A stretch of 64,000 bases of DNA, taken from NCBI GenBank assembly GCA_000466585.1, contig KE993477.1:106044-170043 (forward strand), given 5' to 3'. The notes beneath the pieces are model-generated. The model did not search any database. It was not told the DNA's origin and saw only the letters and a list, made by a program, of their open reading frames with translations. Below are positions 52,546 through 61,679 of the stretch, one piece after another; positions within the stretch are counted from its first letter, which is position 1; every line of letters begins with the position of its first letter. Origin of the DNA: Clostridiales bacterium oral taxon 876 str. F0540. GTDB taxonomy: Bacteria; Bacillota; Clostridia; Clostridiales; Clostridiaceae. The translations under genes were made by a program, and so were the position numbers.

Positions 52546-52574
52546 ATTATAATTCTAATTAAAAAATAAGTCAA
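52546..52574 (-). promoter_or_regulatory. Promoter of the DHA2 pump
   Basis: TTGACT (52569-52574) and TATAAT (52546-52551) with a 17-base spacer on the minus strand. Confidence 0.7.
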
Positions 52575-52651
52575 TATTATCAGTAGGATTTATTATGCAA
52601 ATAACCAATTCTCAACTATTCATCTGTCGTTATTAATTTTACTAAAAAAAT

Positions 52652-52675
52652 AAAGCCCTTGAAATCAAGAGCTTT
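52652..52675 (-). terminator. Terminator after the pRiA4b-like gene
   Basis: Stem AAAGCCCTTGA with TCAAGAGCTTT, one mismatch, followed on the minus strand by a T-rich stretch. Confidence 0.65.
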
Positions 52676-52687
52676 GAATTAAACTAC

Positions 52688-53794
52688 CTAAAACACTACT
52701 GGAAACCTCAAAATATTTTTAAGCCTTTTATTTATAATATCTATATCAAATTCTCTATAACCTTGACTCTGCAACCAGTTATACGTATCATTATATTTCT
52801 CATGCTTAGGGTTTGAAATTATCTTTAAAAACTCAACGTATCCGAAAATTCCTCCAACATCCTCCGGAGGCGTATTACCTTCCCCCATTAGACAAACAGG
52901 ATAATTTTTATCATAATCCATATTTATATTGTCTATTATAATTTCATGCTTCCAATCAGCACCGTAATCATAGCAGTAAACTATTTTAATGTTCTTATCG
53001 TCATATTCTGAAAGCCTGACTTCTTCATCTAAAAGCAGCTCTCCCTTAGTATAGGTATCATAGGTTTCTTCATGCCTGCTTATAAGAGTTGCAAGGCACC
53101 TGCCGCTCTTATCAAATACGTTAAAATTATATAATTGACGATCCTTCCAATTAAAAGCTGTCTGAATTATATAGTGAAGCTCTTTAAATGTAATGTCTAT
53201 TGGAGTTATTATCCTTCTCCAAGCATCGCGCCTTCCAAGGTTCAGCTTTATCCTTAAGTTTACTGCCTTGCAGCTGATAATATTGCCCACTGCAAATTCT
53301 TCCATATCACTTATCAATAAATCATGTGGATGCTCATAATCCGCCTGCTTATCTGTTTTAATAAAGTCATCGTTTATAAGTCTTGCAACTTCAGCTTGAT
53401 AAACTTTCTCAGGTTCTATCCTGTCACTAAATGCTTTTACCATCTCAACAGCTTTATTCAATCTGCTTACATATTTAGGTCCTCTGGTCCTGGCAAAAGC
53501 TATATCACTAGCGGCTTTTATGTATTCCTCTATAACTTCCTCTTTTATTTTTTCGTCAGCCAGACATTTCTTTATCCCTTGAAGAAGATGCTCCTTTAGG
53601 TTCTTAAATTCCTTTGCCTTAAGTCCAAAGAGCACAAATCCAAATCTATTGCTGTCATTGACTGCAACAACTGCTTTCTTTCGATTAATTGTAATTATAT
53701 GAGTGCTCCAGCAGAACAAATCATTTTCCTCAAAGCCTGCCTCGGCTTTAATTCCCAGCTCCTGCTGAAGATCTTTTGTACAACATATTTGCAT
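52688..53794 (-). CDS. pRiA4b ORF-3-like protein with N-terminal DUF6933-like domain
   Basis: The 368-residue protein has an N-terminal part (MQICCTKDLQQELG and HIITINRKKAVVAVN) resembling DUF6933. A C-terminal pRiA4b ORF-3-like domain spans about 175-360, with LRIKLNLGRRDAWRRI, HYIIQTAFNWKD and YDYGADWKHEIII. Neither domain has a known function. The domain is often found on plasmids and mobile DNA. GGGAG precedes the ATG. Confidence 0.8.
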   Translation of the reverse strand: MQICCTKDLQQELGIKAEAGFEENDLFCWSTHIITINRKKAVVAVNDSNRFGFVLFGLKAKEFKNLKEHLLQGIKKCLADEKIKEEVIEEYIKAASDIAFARTRGPKYVSRLNKAVEMVKAFSDRIEPEKVYQAEVARLINDDFIKTDKQADYEHPHDLLISDMEEFAVGNIISCKAVNLRIKLNLGRRDAWRRIITPIDITFKELHYIIQTAFNWKDRQLYNFNVFDKSGRCLATLISRHEETYDTYTKGELLLDEEVRLSEYDDKNIKIVYCYDYGADWKHEIIIDNINMDYDKNYPVCLMGEGNTPPEDVGGIFGYVEFLKIISNPKHEKYNDTYNWLQSQGYREFDIDIINKRLKNILRFPVVF

Positions 53795-54064
53795 ATTTTA
53801 TTCTCCCAGCGTTGATTATCATAGGTGTTATAACATATAAGATTTTATTTATTCACTTCTTTGTTTGGATGAATAACTACTATTAATACTACCATCTACC
53901 TCGGAAAATTTCACCTCGGATTGTTGATGTTTTGAGCCAATAAGTAAATAAATTTCTCCTATATCTTACGATAATCATCCTTCACCTTTTAAAATATTTA
54001 CTCATCATCAAATTAAAAACTTGATATAATGAATTATAAGAAGCTGAAATGAGGTAGGTTAGCA

Positions 54065-55309
54065 GTGAAAAATATATGTCAGGGCGGGAATAGGATACCA
54101 ATTGAAGCTCTGCTTAACTGTTCAATAAATGAATATTTAAGCAGTGATGAATCCCAATTAAAGAAGCTTAAGAAAGTATCCTTTATAAAAAAGATTATAA
54201 ATAAAAGAGCACTCAAAAGATTATCCCAAAAACTTATTCAGGATTTAGAGCCATACAAAACTGAGCTTCAGGAGAAGTTAAACTCTAAGCCTGATTTTAG
54301 TTCTCCTGAAATGCAAAAAGTGAAGGCTATTGTTACTGATTTTATGCTGGAAGTGGATAAAAGAAAACTTGTTTTTGACAAATCTTTTTTGAATTTTTTT
54401 ATGGAACAGGGATATCTTGAAGTAGCCCAGAAATTCATTACACGTGCAAGAGAGGAAGACTCTGAATTAAAGTCTGAAGAAATATTTCAAGCCATTCGAA
54501 ACGTCTGGATTATGAACAGTCTTCAGCTTTTCTGGGGGCTGCCGCTTAAAATGACTCCTTCTGTTTATGCTTACAGCATGCTGTATCCCTACACAGATAA
54601 TTTTCTTGACAATCCTGAGGTTAACATCGAAGAAAAGGTAAAATTCAATGAAAGACTTTATAAAGTTTTAAATGGAGAAAATTTAACTCCCACAAACTTC
54701 ATTGAAGAACAGGTATTTTCCCTTGTAGGTAAAATCGAGTCTGAGTACTCCAGAGATAAATTCCCTGAGGTTTTTGATAGTCTAAGCCTTATTCAGGAAG
54801 CCCAGACCGAAAGTACAAAACAAGATAAGGATGAACTACTTGACTATGATAAAATACTTCCTATAAGCTTTTTCAAGGGCGGCACTTCTGTTCTTGCAGA
54901 CGCTTTTCTGGTTAAAGGAAATCTAAATATAAAAGAAATGCATTTTGCTTTTGCATACGGGAGCTTTCTTCAACTTCTCGATGACCTCCAGGATGCAGTG
55001 GCTGATAAAAAAGACAATCATCAAACTCTATTCACCATTAGAAATAATAATGAGCTGATTGATACTGAGGTTAGAAGCCTTATTTCATTTATATTTAAAG
55101 CTAATGCCACAGATGAATCCGATACACCTATTATGTGTTTAATGAAGGAAGTCATAACCTCCTGCACACTGGTAATGATAATGGATGCTGCGGGGCGAAA
55201 TCCTGAGCTGATATCCCACAGGCTTTATAAAGAATTGGAGTCCTATTCTAAAGTCAGACTTTCCTTCTATAAAGAATTTGAAGATACGATTAAGAGCTTA
55301 ATTAAATAA
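54065..55309 (+). CDS. Putative class I isoprenoid-synthase-fold protein
   Basis: The 414-residue, all-helical protein has two aspartate-rich stretches: TDNFLDN near residue 178 and LLDDLQDAVADKKD near residue 305. These resemble the paired metal-binding motifs of isoprenoid synthases. A KGGTSVLADAF segment between them fits related Firmicute proteins. No signal peptide or membrane segment is visible. It may make or modify a terpenoid, or be a non-enzymatic relative. The start is GTG after GAGGT. Confidence 0.5.
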   Translation: MKNICQGGNRIPIEALLNCSINEYLSSDESQLKKLKKVSFIKKIINKRALKRLSQKLIQDLEPYKTELQEKLNSKPDFSSPEMQKVKAIVTDFMLEVDKRKLVFDKSFLNFFMEQGYLEVAQKFITRAREEDSELKSEEIFQAIRNVWIMNSLQLFWGLPLKMTPSVYAYSMLYPYTDNFLDNPEVNIEEKVKFNERLYKVLNGENLTPTNFIEEQVFSLVGKIESEYSRDKFPEVFDSLSLIQEAQTESTKQDKDELLDYDKILPISFFKGGTSVLADAFLVKGNLNIKEMHFAFAYGSFLQLLDDLQDAVADKKDNHQTLFTIRNNNELIDTEVRSLISFIFKANATDESDTPIMCLMKEVITSCTLVMIMDAAGRNPELISHRLYKELESYSKVRLSFYKEFEDTIKSLIK

Positions 55310-55337
55310 GGCTCTGTTTAAGAATAATGTTGAAATT

Positions 55338-55361
55338 AAAGGCAACCTTGGGGTTGCCTTT
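55338..55361. terminator. Terminator of the isoprenoid-synthase-like gene
   Basis: Perfect stem AAAGGCAACC and complement with a 4-base loop. Confidence 0.75.
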
Positions 55362-55488
55362 ATTGCGTCATATAAGAAAATTGTTCATCAATTATTATAT
55401 CAGTATAAAAAGCCATTATTTTTTCTTCAATAAAAAAGAGTAGGTCTCATGATATTTATGAAATCCACTCTCTATAAATTAATTATCT

Positions 55489-55908
55489 TTAATATCCACC
55501 GTAAAAATGCATTCTACGTCTTCTTCTGCGTCTTCTTCTATGAAGATCCCTTAGGAAAAGTATTGAAATTAGATCCCTTGGAAAACGTCTTCTGCGAGGA
55601 CGCTGCCTTGATTCTTCTACACCTTCATCCTCGTTTTCATACTCATCAAAATTCATATCCCTTTCCAGCCTGTCATATATGTCGTCAGTAATTCTTCCTA
55701 CTTCTTCTCTTGTAGGAGCGTACATTGGTCCATACTTCATTTCCATTTGATCGCCGTGATACATTACCAAAGGCATTACCCTATGATATAGACTTGGATA
55801 TAACATGGCTAAATCTTGTTCATCATCCTCCTCTATCATTGGATCATACATGTTTCCCATTGGTCCTTGATACCACATCATGTTAAGTGGCATTTGTCTG
55901 TAAGCCAT
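55489..55908 (-). CDS. Arg-rich, Met/Tyr-rich spore-coat-like protein
   Basis: The 139-residue protein starts with Met, Tyr, Gln and Pro-rich sequence (MAYRQMPLNMMWYQGPM), has a conserved-looking HRVMPLVMYHGDQMEMKYGPM core with a helical REEVGRITDDIYDRLE part, and ends with a run of nine Arg followed by MHFYGGY. The composition suits a spore coat or nucleic-acid-binding protein of clostridia; this is inferred from composition only. GGAGG precedes the ATG. Confidence 0.65.
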   Translation of the reverse strand: MAYRQMPLNMMWYQGPMGNMYDPMIEEDDEQDLAMLYPSLYHRVMPLVMYHGDQMEMKYGPMYAPTREEVGRITDDIYDRLERDMNFDEYENEDEGVEESRQRPRRRRFPRDLISILFLRDLHRRRRRRRRRMHFYGGY

Positions 55909-56165
55909 TTTTCCTCCTAACTAGAATTAAAATTGTTCTACAGTTTATATTATGCTGACTTTTATAATAGGTGAAAGGGGTTTGGTTAGTTTTTATAACT
56001 GATTACGCTAAAGAATATTTAAATAAATACTTATTTAAACAAATAAATATATGAAGAAATATTTATATATTTAAAAGAATATGTAGGAATCATGCTAGTT
56101 TGACTTTAAACATGTCTTGAAAGTGCATATATATTATTAAATTAATAAAGGCAGGTGAACAAATT

Positions 56166-56549
56166 ATGAGAAAAAAGAAAGCTTCTAATGATAATATTTT
56201 TAGTTTTGATTGTGATGAAGAAGATGATGATGGATTTTCTGAAGGCGATGTACCGGTTGGCGACATTATTCAAAGCTTCAGCTTTGGTGATAATATTTCT
56301 AAGCCAAAGGCTCCGGAGAAATTAATTGATAACAGAACTCTTCAGAAGCAGCCTTATGGCATAACGCCTCCGGTTGATGGCGAGCGCTTTGAGATTAAGA
56401 GAACCTTTATGTTTAGGCGCTCAACAGTTAGGATGCTAAACAAGCTTAAGGCTGAGCACGAGGATGAGAATGTTTATTTGAGCAGTATTTTGGATGAGGC
56501 GGTTAGGCATTATTATGAGTTTGTTTTTTCATCTGAAAATGTGGGATAA
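56166..56549 (+). CDS. Acidic protein with a C-terminal ribbon-helix-helix-like domain
   Basis: The 127-residue protein has an acidic, low-complexity N-terminus (DCDEEDDDGFSEGD). Its C-terminal segment from residue 75 (FEIKRTFMFRRSTVRMLNKL onward) has the strand-helix-helix layout of a MetJ/Arc-type DNA-binding fold. It may be a transcription or partition regulator. AGGTGAAC precedes the ATG. No ParA gene is adjacent. Confidence 0.6.
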   Translation: MRKKKASNDNIFSFDCDEEDDDGFSEGDVPVGDIIQSFSFGDNISKPKAPEKLIDNRTLQKQPYGITPPVDGERFEIKRTFMFRRSTVRMLNKLKAEHEDENVYLSSILDEAVRHYYEFVFSSENVG

Positions 56550-56584
56550 TAATACTAATATAAATTTTTTAGGAGGGCTTTATT

Positions 56585-57469
56585 ATGCAAAGGATAATTC
56601 CATACTTATGGTTTGACAAAGAAGCAGTAGAGGCTGCCAAATTGTATGTCAGCTTGTTTGAGAATTCTAAAATAATTAACACTACTATCATTCCGGATAC
56701 CCCCTCAGGCGATGCTGAGACTGTAGCTTTTCAGCTTGCTAATCTTGAACTCTCTGCAATAAGTGCCGGCCCCTATTTTAAATTAAACCCATCCATATCT
56801 TTAATGGTAGCTTGCGGTACTTCAGAAGAAGTAGATAGACTACATACTGCTCTAGCTAATAATGGGACAGAATTAATGCCTCTCGGAGAATATCCCTTCT
56901 GCAAGAAATATGCTTGGGTTCAGGATAGATTCGGGATTAACTGGCAGCTTATGTTAGTAGATAATATTGAAGAGCATAAGCAAAAGATAAGACCATCTTT
57001 GTTATTTTCCGGAGTGGCCTGTGGCAAGGCTGAGGAGGCCATTAACTATTATGTTTCTACTTTTGAGAATTCAAATAAAGGTTTTATCAACTACTATGGA
57101 GAAGGTGAAGCATCGGACACCAGGGCGAAGGTTAACTATGCAGAATTTAATATTCACGGTCTTGAATTAGTTGCGATGGATCATGGCTATGGTGAGGATT
57201 TTACCTTTAATGAGGCCTTTTCCTTTATGGTGATGTGCGATAATCAAGAAGAAATTGATAGGTATTGGGATAAGCTTTCCTTTATTCCGGAAGCAGAACA
57301 GTGCGGTTGGGTAAAAGATCAATTCGGAATATCCTGGCAAATTGTACCCGCTAATATGAATGAAATGATGTCGAAGGGTACGCCAGAAGAAATAAGCCGT
57401 ATCACAGAAGCTTTCTTAAAAATGAAGAAATTTGATATAGCTGCTCTAGAAAAGGCACGATTAGGTTAG
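56585..57469 (+). CDS. Duplicated VOC-family (PhnB-like) protein
   Basis: A 294-residue protein with two copies of the PhnB-like glyoxalase/3-demethylubiquinone fold. Repeat 1 is residues 1-130 (IIPYLWFDKEAVEAAKLYVSLF, VQDRFGINWQLM) and repeat 2 is about 135-265 (SLLFSGVACGKAEEAINYYV, VKDQFGISWQIV). Members include fosfomycin or bleomycin resistance relatives, but no known metal ligands were verified. GGAGGG precedes the ATG. It starts 35 bases after the RHH-like gene. Confidence 0.85.
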   Translation: MQRIIPYLWFDKEAVEAAKLYVSLFENSKIINTTIIPDTPSGDAETVAFQLANLELSAISAGPYFKLNPSISLMVACGTSEEVDRLHTALANNGTELMPLGEYPFCKKYAWVQDRFGINWQLMLVDNIEEHKQKIRPSLLFSGVACGKAEEAINYYVSTFENSNKGFINYYGEGEASDTRAKVNYAEFNIHGLELVAMDHGYGEDFTFNEAFSFMVMCDNQEEIDRYWDKLSFIPEAEQCGWVKDQFGISWQIVPANMNEMMSKGTPEEISRITEAFLKMKKFDIAALEKARLG

Positions 57470-57524
57470 GTGAATTTATATGCCCTCCAGTTGATGGTCA
57501 GCGGCTTGAAATTAATAGTAATTA

Positions 57525-57553
57525 AAAAACTCCAGATATATACTGGAGTTTTT
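57525..57553. terminator. Terminator between convergent genes
   Basis: Perfect stem AAAAACTCCAG and complement with a 7-base loop. Confidence 0.8.
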
Positions 57554-57555
57554 AA

Positions 57556-58917
57556 TCATGATTTAGTTATCTTCCATATAACACCTGTATTAGGTGCGAA
57601 CTCATCCGGTTCTCCCTCAGGGTTAATAGCAAAATCTAATACATACATTGCTCCGGCTTTATCGAAAACCACATCAATAGGTCTTTCAAATCCGCCACCA
57701 CCTGTATAGGATGCAGCAAAGCCTGACTTATTTATTGCAAAGGTATCCACTGTACCCGTCTTCATATTAACTCTTGAAACTCTATGTCCTACTCTAGGCA
57801 ATGGCTTTCCACCTGTCGTTTCAGGAGCTTCACTGCCGTATTCAGCTATAAAGACGTCTCCATAAGGTCCGAAATCTCTGTTATAGTTAAAATCAAAGCC
57901 CATTATAGCTGCGTGAGGAGTAAAAAGTGTAAAAGGTTTAGGCGGCTTCATTGGATGCTTAGCAAGCAAAAATTCTGGCTCTGGCCTTCCTTCAGCTTTA
58001 AACATAGGCAATGTAACCGGCATACCTCCAGTATAATCTGGCCATCCATACCATGCACCTGGCATTATTAATTGAAACTCATCAGGAGAGTTATCAATAG
58101 GACGGCTGCCTCTGACATCAGCCCCATGGTTTGTGGAAAAGAGCCTGTTAAATCTATCAAACTTTAATCTAAACGGATTTCTAAGCCCCCATGCTACAAG
58201 CTCCAGGTTTGAACCATCAGGGTTAGCTCTAAGTATGCTTCCACTCGCTCTTACAATTCCTTTTTTAAATTCATTAGGTATATTTGGCACACCAAAGGGT
58301 GAAAATGCGCCTGTGTACGCATAATCATTTGGCGCTTTTGTTTGAACATTTTCAGTTATAAAGTTTTGTCCCTTTACATAGATATTGCTTCCGGGATAGT
58401 CATGGAAAAAGGGATACTTTTTAAACCAGTCATTATCTAAGCCTACAACACCTGAGTTAGTGGCTGTCCCTTGCCCAAAATACATCTTTCCATCCGGTCC
58501 AAACACAACTTGATTATTGTGGTGATCTCCAAGGCTTGGCAGGCCTGATATTATATCCTCCTTTGTGCCATCAGGTTTTATTATTGTGATAAAGCCTCGA
58601 TGAGACACATAGATATTTCCATTGTAATAATTAATACCGGTAAGAGGAGGATTAAAACCATCAGCAATTACCCTAAAACCATCCTTTGTAAGCCGTAAAA
58701 CCTTACCACTTCCTGAGGTAACCCCAGCATCGGCAACAAGCATTTCCCCTTTATCCGTAATAATCATGCTTATTGGCGTGTTTAACTCTTCTGCAAATAC
58801 CTCTATTTTATATCCGGGCGGCAGTTTAATATCAGCAGGATTTACTTTTCTTTTAGCAGCAGTTGTTTTTACTTCCATGCCCTGAGCAGAAGTAGAGTAT
58901 TGTTCCATTTGTGTCAC
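57556..58917 (-). CDS. Sorbosone/aldose dehydrogenase-like beta-propeller
   Basis: The 453-residue protein resembles PQQ-dependent glucose/sorbosone dehydrogenase propellers. LPPGYKIEVFAEELNTP is the usual first strand, LGDHHNNQVVFGPDGKMYFGQG carries the HH and the propeller signature, WGLRNPFRLKFD is conserved, and NHGADVRG follows. There is no signal peptide, although many relatives are secreted. The GTG start at 58917 has GGGGGAG seven bases before it. Whether PQQ is available in this organism is unknown. Confidence 0.85.
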   Translation of the reverse strand: MTQMEQYSTSAQGMEVKTTAAKRKVNPADIKLPPGYKIEVFAEELNTPISMIITDKGEMLVADAGVTSGSGKVLRLTKDGFRVIADGFNPPLTGINYYNGNIYVSHRGFITIIKPDGTKEDIISGLPSLGDHHNNQVVFGPDGKMYFGQGTATNSGVVGLDNDWFKKYPFFHDYPGSNIYVKGQNFITENVQTKAPNDYAYTGAFSPFGVPNIPNEFKKGIVRASGSILRANPDGSNLELVAWGLRNPFRLKFDRFNRLFSTNHGADVRGSRPIDNSPDEFQLIMPGAWYGWPDYTGGMPVTLPMFKAEGRPEPEFLLAKHPMKPPKPFTLFTPHAAIMGFDFNYNRDFGPYGDVFIAEYGSEAPETTGGKPLPRVGHRVSRVNMKTGTVDTFAINKSGFAASYTGGGGFERPIDVVFDKAGAMYVLDFAINPEGEPDEFAPNTGVIWKITKS

Positions 58918-59068
58918 TTAGAAACTCCCCCAAATTTAATACATTCATAATAGTATATGTTCAGGATATTTTTTGGTTCATTTTAAAGAGAAACTTAGGA
59001 CTAAGCATGGATAACAAATTCCAGTTTAAAATCATATAATATTAAGGATTAATTAATGGAGGCATTCT

Positions 59069-59575
59069 ATGTCAAATACCAGACCCCTTGTGATTGGAGC
59101 ATTATTTACAATTATGGCAGCCTTATTTCAATCCTTGCCTGTTATTTTTTCAGAAGTATTTGTGCTTTTTACCATATTCAGTGCTATTCCAATTTATATA
59201 GTGGCAAGAATTAACCCTAAGGCTGGTGTTTTATCTTATCTTGTAGCCGCTATGCTCATTATGATTATAAGTACTCATGAAGGTCTATTCTTTTTATTTA
59301 CTAATGGTGTTATCGGATGTTCGCTTGGAATCTCCAGCAGCTATACAAATAAAAAAGCTATAATTTGCGCGTCTAGCTCTATTATTCTTACAGTAACGCT
59401 AAGCATAATGAATTACGGCATTGGAATACCTGTATTTGGAACTAAGCTTCCAGGAGCACTGTATCTTCAATTGTTTATACTATTTTTGTTTTCTGTTTTG
59501 TATAATGTTATTTACTCTTACCTGGGGGATTTTATATACAAAAAGCTTGTGAAATATAATGTTTTTCGGAAGTAA
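59069..59575 (+). CDS. Polytopic membrane protein of unknown function
   Basis: The 168-residue protein has about five to six hydrophobic helices (VIGALFTIMAALFQSLPVIF, FVLFTIFSAIPIYIVA, VLSYLVAAMLIMIIS and others) and a basic tail. The compact all-helix layout recalls ECF transporter S components, but no ligand motif is recognised. GGAGG precedes the ATG. A terminator follows. Confidence 0.7.
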   Translation: MSNTRPLVIGALFTIMAALFQSLPVIFSEVFVLFTIFSAIPIYIVARINPKAGVLSYLVAAMLIMIISTHEGLFFLFTNGVIGCSLGISSSYTNKKAIICASSSIILTVTLSIMNYGIGIPVFGTKLPGALYLQLFILFLFSVLYNVIYSYLGDFIYKKLVKYNVFRK

Positions 59576-59577
59576 TA

Positions 59578-59635
59578 AAAGTATCTATAGGGCTTTAAGT
59601 TAAGTTTCACAAATAGAACCCCATAGATACTTTTT
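59578..59635 (+). terminator. Terminator of the polytopic membrane protein
   Basis: Arms AAAGTATCTATAGG and CCATAGATACTTTTT with a 28-base loop. Confidence 0.7.
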
Positions 59636-59661
59636 AGAGAACATGCAAATAGCAGCACAAA

Positions 59662-59693
59662 AAAGCCAAGCAGTGTGTTATACCGCTTGGCTT
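59662..59693. terminator. Terminator between convergent units
   Basis: Stem AAGCCAAGC/GCTTGGCTT with a T-rich flank, next to the acetyltransferase remnant. Confidence 0.65.
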
Positions 59694-59706
59694 CTTGTTT
59701 TACTAT

Positions 59707-59970
59707 TTACCATACCTTATTCCATTTTTCACGATGGCATACTACTTCAAAGCCTATGCACTGATAAAACTCACGGTTACCGCCAAAGCAGTAGGTAACT
59801 CCGTACTTTTGAGTTTTCTTCATTGCTTCTGTAAGTGCTATGGTGGCAAGCCCCATTCTTCTATACTTAGGGTCTGTTGCCAAGGGCTCAAGATAGGCAT
59901 AGTCATTAACTCCATCCATCCACATTCCAGCAAAGCAGGCATATTCCCCATTTGGAGCTTTGATATTAGC
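59707..59970 (-). pseudogene. C-terminal remnant of a GNAT acetyltransferase
   Basis: The frame from a TAA at 59971 to the stop at 59707 encodes the last 87 residues of a GNAT protein (NGEYACFAGMW, EPLATDPKYRRMGLATIAL, GGNREFYQCIGFE). The N-terminal half is absent and no ribosome site precedes the inner ATGs. It is related to the C-terminal domain of the protein at 40600-41526. Unrelated sequence lies upstream of about 59971. Confidence 0.75.
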
Positions 59971-60127
59971 TTATGACCCCCGAGGTCCTTGCAGCCGAAA
60001 GGGCTTATTCACAAGCCAGGAATAAAACAAAATAAGTTGTCAGAAGAAGATAATCCCTATATAATATCAGTATTGGTGGCGTGCTGCTTTCTGAAAGAAT
60101 AAAATAAATATTAAAGGGTGAACATTA

Positions 60128-60286
60128 ATGTCAGATAAAAACATTGAAATGATGAAAAAACTTATAGAAGAAAAAAAGAAAAAGGGTTCCTCCAAAAATG
60201 GAAGGCTAATTCCTAATAAAAAGTCCATAGGAGGCGGTGCCAGCAAGGTTAAGAGCAGTAAGAAAACTGGCGGGGTGTTTGATTAG
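60128..60286 (+). CDS. Small basic protein, 52 residues
   Basis: An ATG after AGGGTG opens 52 codons rich in Lys and Ser (MMKKLIEEKKKKG, then SIGGGASKVKSSKKTGG) ending VFD. A terminator follows. The ribosome site, length and sequence suit a conserved small clostridial protein. The function is unknown; the charge suggests RNA or DNA contact. Confidence 0.7.
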   Translation: MSDKNIEMMKKLIEEKKKKGSSKNGRLIPNKKSIGGGASKVKSSKKTGGVFD

Positions 60287-60315
60287 AATCAATTCATATT
60301 ACGGAAATATAAAAG

Positions 60316-60347
60316 CTGTGAGGTCTAGTAGAACCTCACAGTTTTTT
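60316..60347 (+). terminator. Terminator of the 52-residue gene
   Basis: Perfect stem CTGTGAGGT and complement, followed by TTTTTT. Confidence 0.85.
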
Positions 60348-60392
60348 GCTTCTATTTTTACTGGATGTATTTCAATGTTACTCAACCGCTTC

Positions 60393-61679
60393 TTATGCCA
60401 CCACCTTCTGATACTTTCCATACCACTTTGCCTTTATAGTTCCTGTTTCTCCGTTTCTATGCTTTGCAATAATAATTTCTATATATCCAGCATCCTCGCT
60501 TTGGCTGTCATAATAGTCATCTCTGTAAAGAAACATCACCATATCTGCATCCTGCTCAATTGATCCGGAATCCCTCAGGTCGGACAGATAAGGCCTTTTG
60601 TTGTTTCTTCCCTCCGGAGCTCTGGAAAGCTGGGACAGAGCAACTACAGTAATATCAAGCTCCTTTGCAAGAAGTTTAAGTCCCCTTGAAATTGCGCTTA
60701 CATCTTCATTTCTTGTTTTAAGATTGCCTCCGTTTTCTATAAGCTGAAGATAGTCTATAAAAACCACATCAAGACCATTCTTAAGCTTCAATCTTTTGCA
60801 CTCTGAACGTATTTCCTTTAGAGTATATACATCGTCATAAATATCCAGACTGGAACCCTGAAGAAAGTTAGAGGTATCTGTAATCTGCATCCACTGTTCA
60901 TCCTCAATATCTCCTTTTTTAAGCTTATTCATAGCTATTGAAGTTCTATTAGCCATAAGCCTTTCAATGGTAGATATCTTACTCATCTCAAGCTGAAACA
61001 TAGCTACTTTAAGCCCGCTGTCCACCGCCATGTTGGCCGCTATGTTAAGCGCCACAGCAGACTTTCCCATAGAAGGCCTTGCTGCAAGTATAACTAAATC
61101 CTGTTTTTGAAAGCCACCCGAAAAGTTATCCATTAGCTTTAAGCCCGTAGCATATCCCCCTATATCCCCTCTCTGCCTTTGCTCCAGCAGCGTTAGGTAT
61201 CTATCCAGTCCTTCAGATAAGCTTCCGTCCCTTTTAGCTTCATAAAACTCCACAGCTTTAAACTCGTTTAGGAGATATTCCATAAGCTCCTCATTTTCCT
61301 TGTCAGTGCCTCGTATATCCTGAATAAACTGGGTTGCAGCCTTAAAAAGCCTGCGCCTTCTGGACTTGTTTTTTACTATACTGCAGTGAGCCATTACGCT
61401 GCTTACAGATATGCAGGAGCCTACAAGCTGAGCAATATAAGTAACTCCGCCAACCTCCTGAAGAGTTATCCCAAGTTCCTCCACAACTGTGGTGACATCT
61501 ATAGGACTCTCCTTTAAATAAAGCCTTTTCATAGCATTAAATATTATTCCGTTAGCTGCAGAGTAAAAATCCTCTGAGGTTAAAATATCGATTATATCCT
61601 TATAAACCTTGTTATCTAGAAATACTGCACCCAAAACTTGCATCTCTGCCTCTTGATTAATAAACTTATTGGTGCTCAT
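60393..61679 (-). CDS. DnaB-like replicative helicase
   Basis: The 428-residue protein has an N-terminal DnaB domain (NQEAEMQVLGAVFLDNKVY) and a RecA-like core with Walker A ARPSMGKSA near residue 195, Walker B VVFIDYLQLI, and the C-terminal arginine-finger region. It unwinds DNA as a ring hexamer. Its ATG overlaps the TAA of the DnaD-like gene in TAATG, so translation is coupled. It is a little shorter than chromosomal DnaB, and the partner genes look phage-like. Confidence 0.93.
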   Translation of the reverse strand: MSTNKFINQEAEMQVLGAVFLDNKVYKDIIDILTSEDFYSAANGIIFNAMKRLYLKESPIDVTTVVEELGITLQEVGGVTYIAQLVGSCISVSSVMAHCSIVKNKSRRRRLFKAATQFIQDIRGTDKENEELMEYLLNEFKAVEFYEAKRDGSLSEGLDRYLTLLEQRQRGDIGGYATGLKLMDNFSGGFQKQDLVILAARPSMGKSAVALNIAANMAVDSGLKVAMFQLEMSKISTIERLMANRTSIAMNKLKKGDIEDEQWMQITDTSNFLQGSSLDIYDDVYTLKEIRSECKRLKLKNGLDVVFIDYLQLIENGGNLKTRNEDVSAISRGLKLLAKELDITVVALSQLSRAPEGRNNKRPYLSDLRDSGSIEQDADMVMFLYRDDYYDSQSEDAGYIEIIIAKHRNGETGTIKAKWYGKYQKVVA

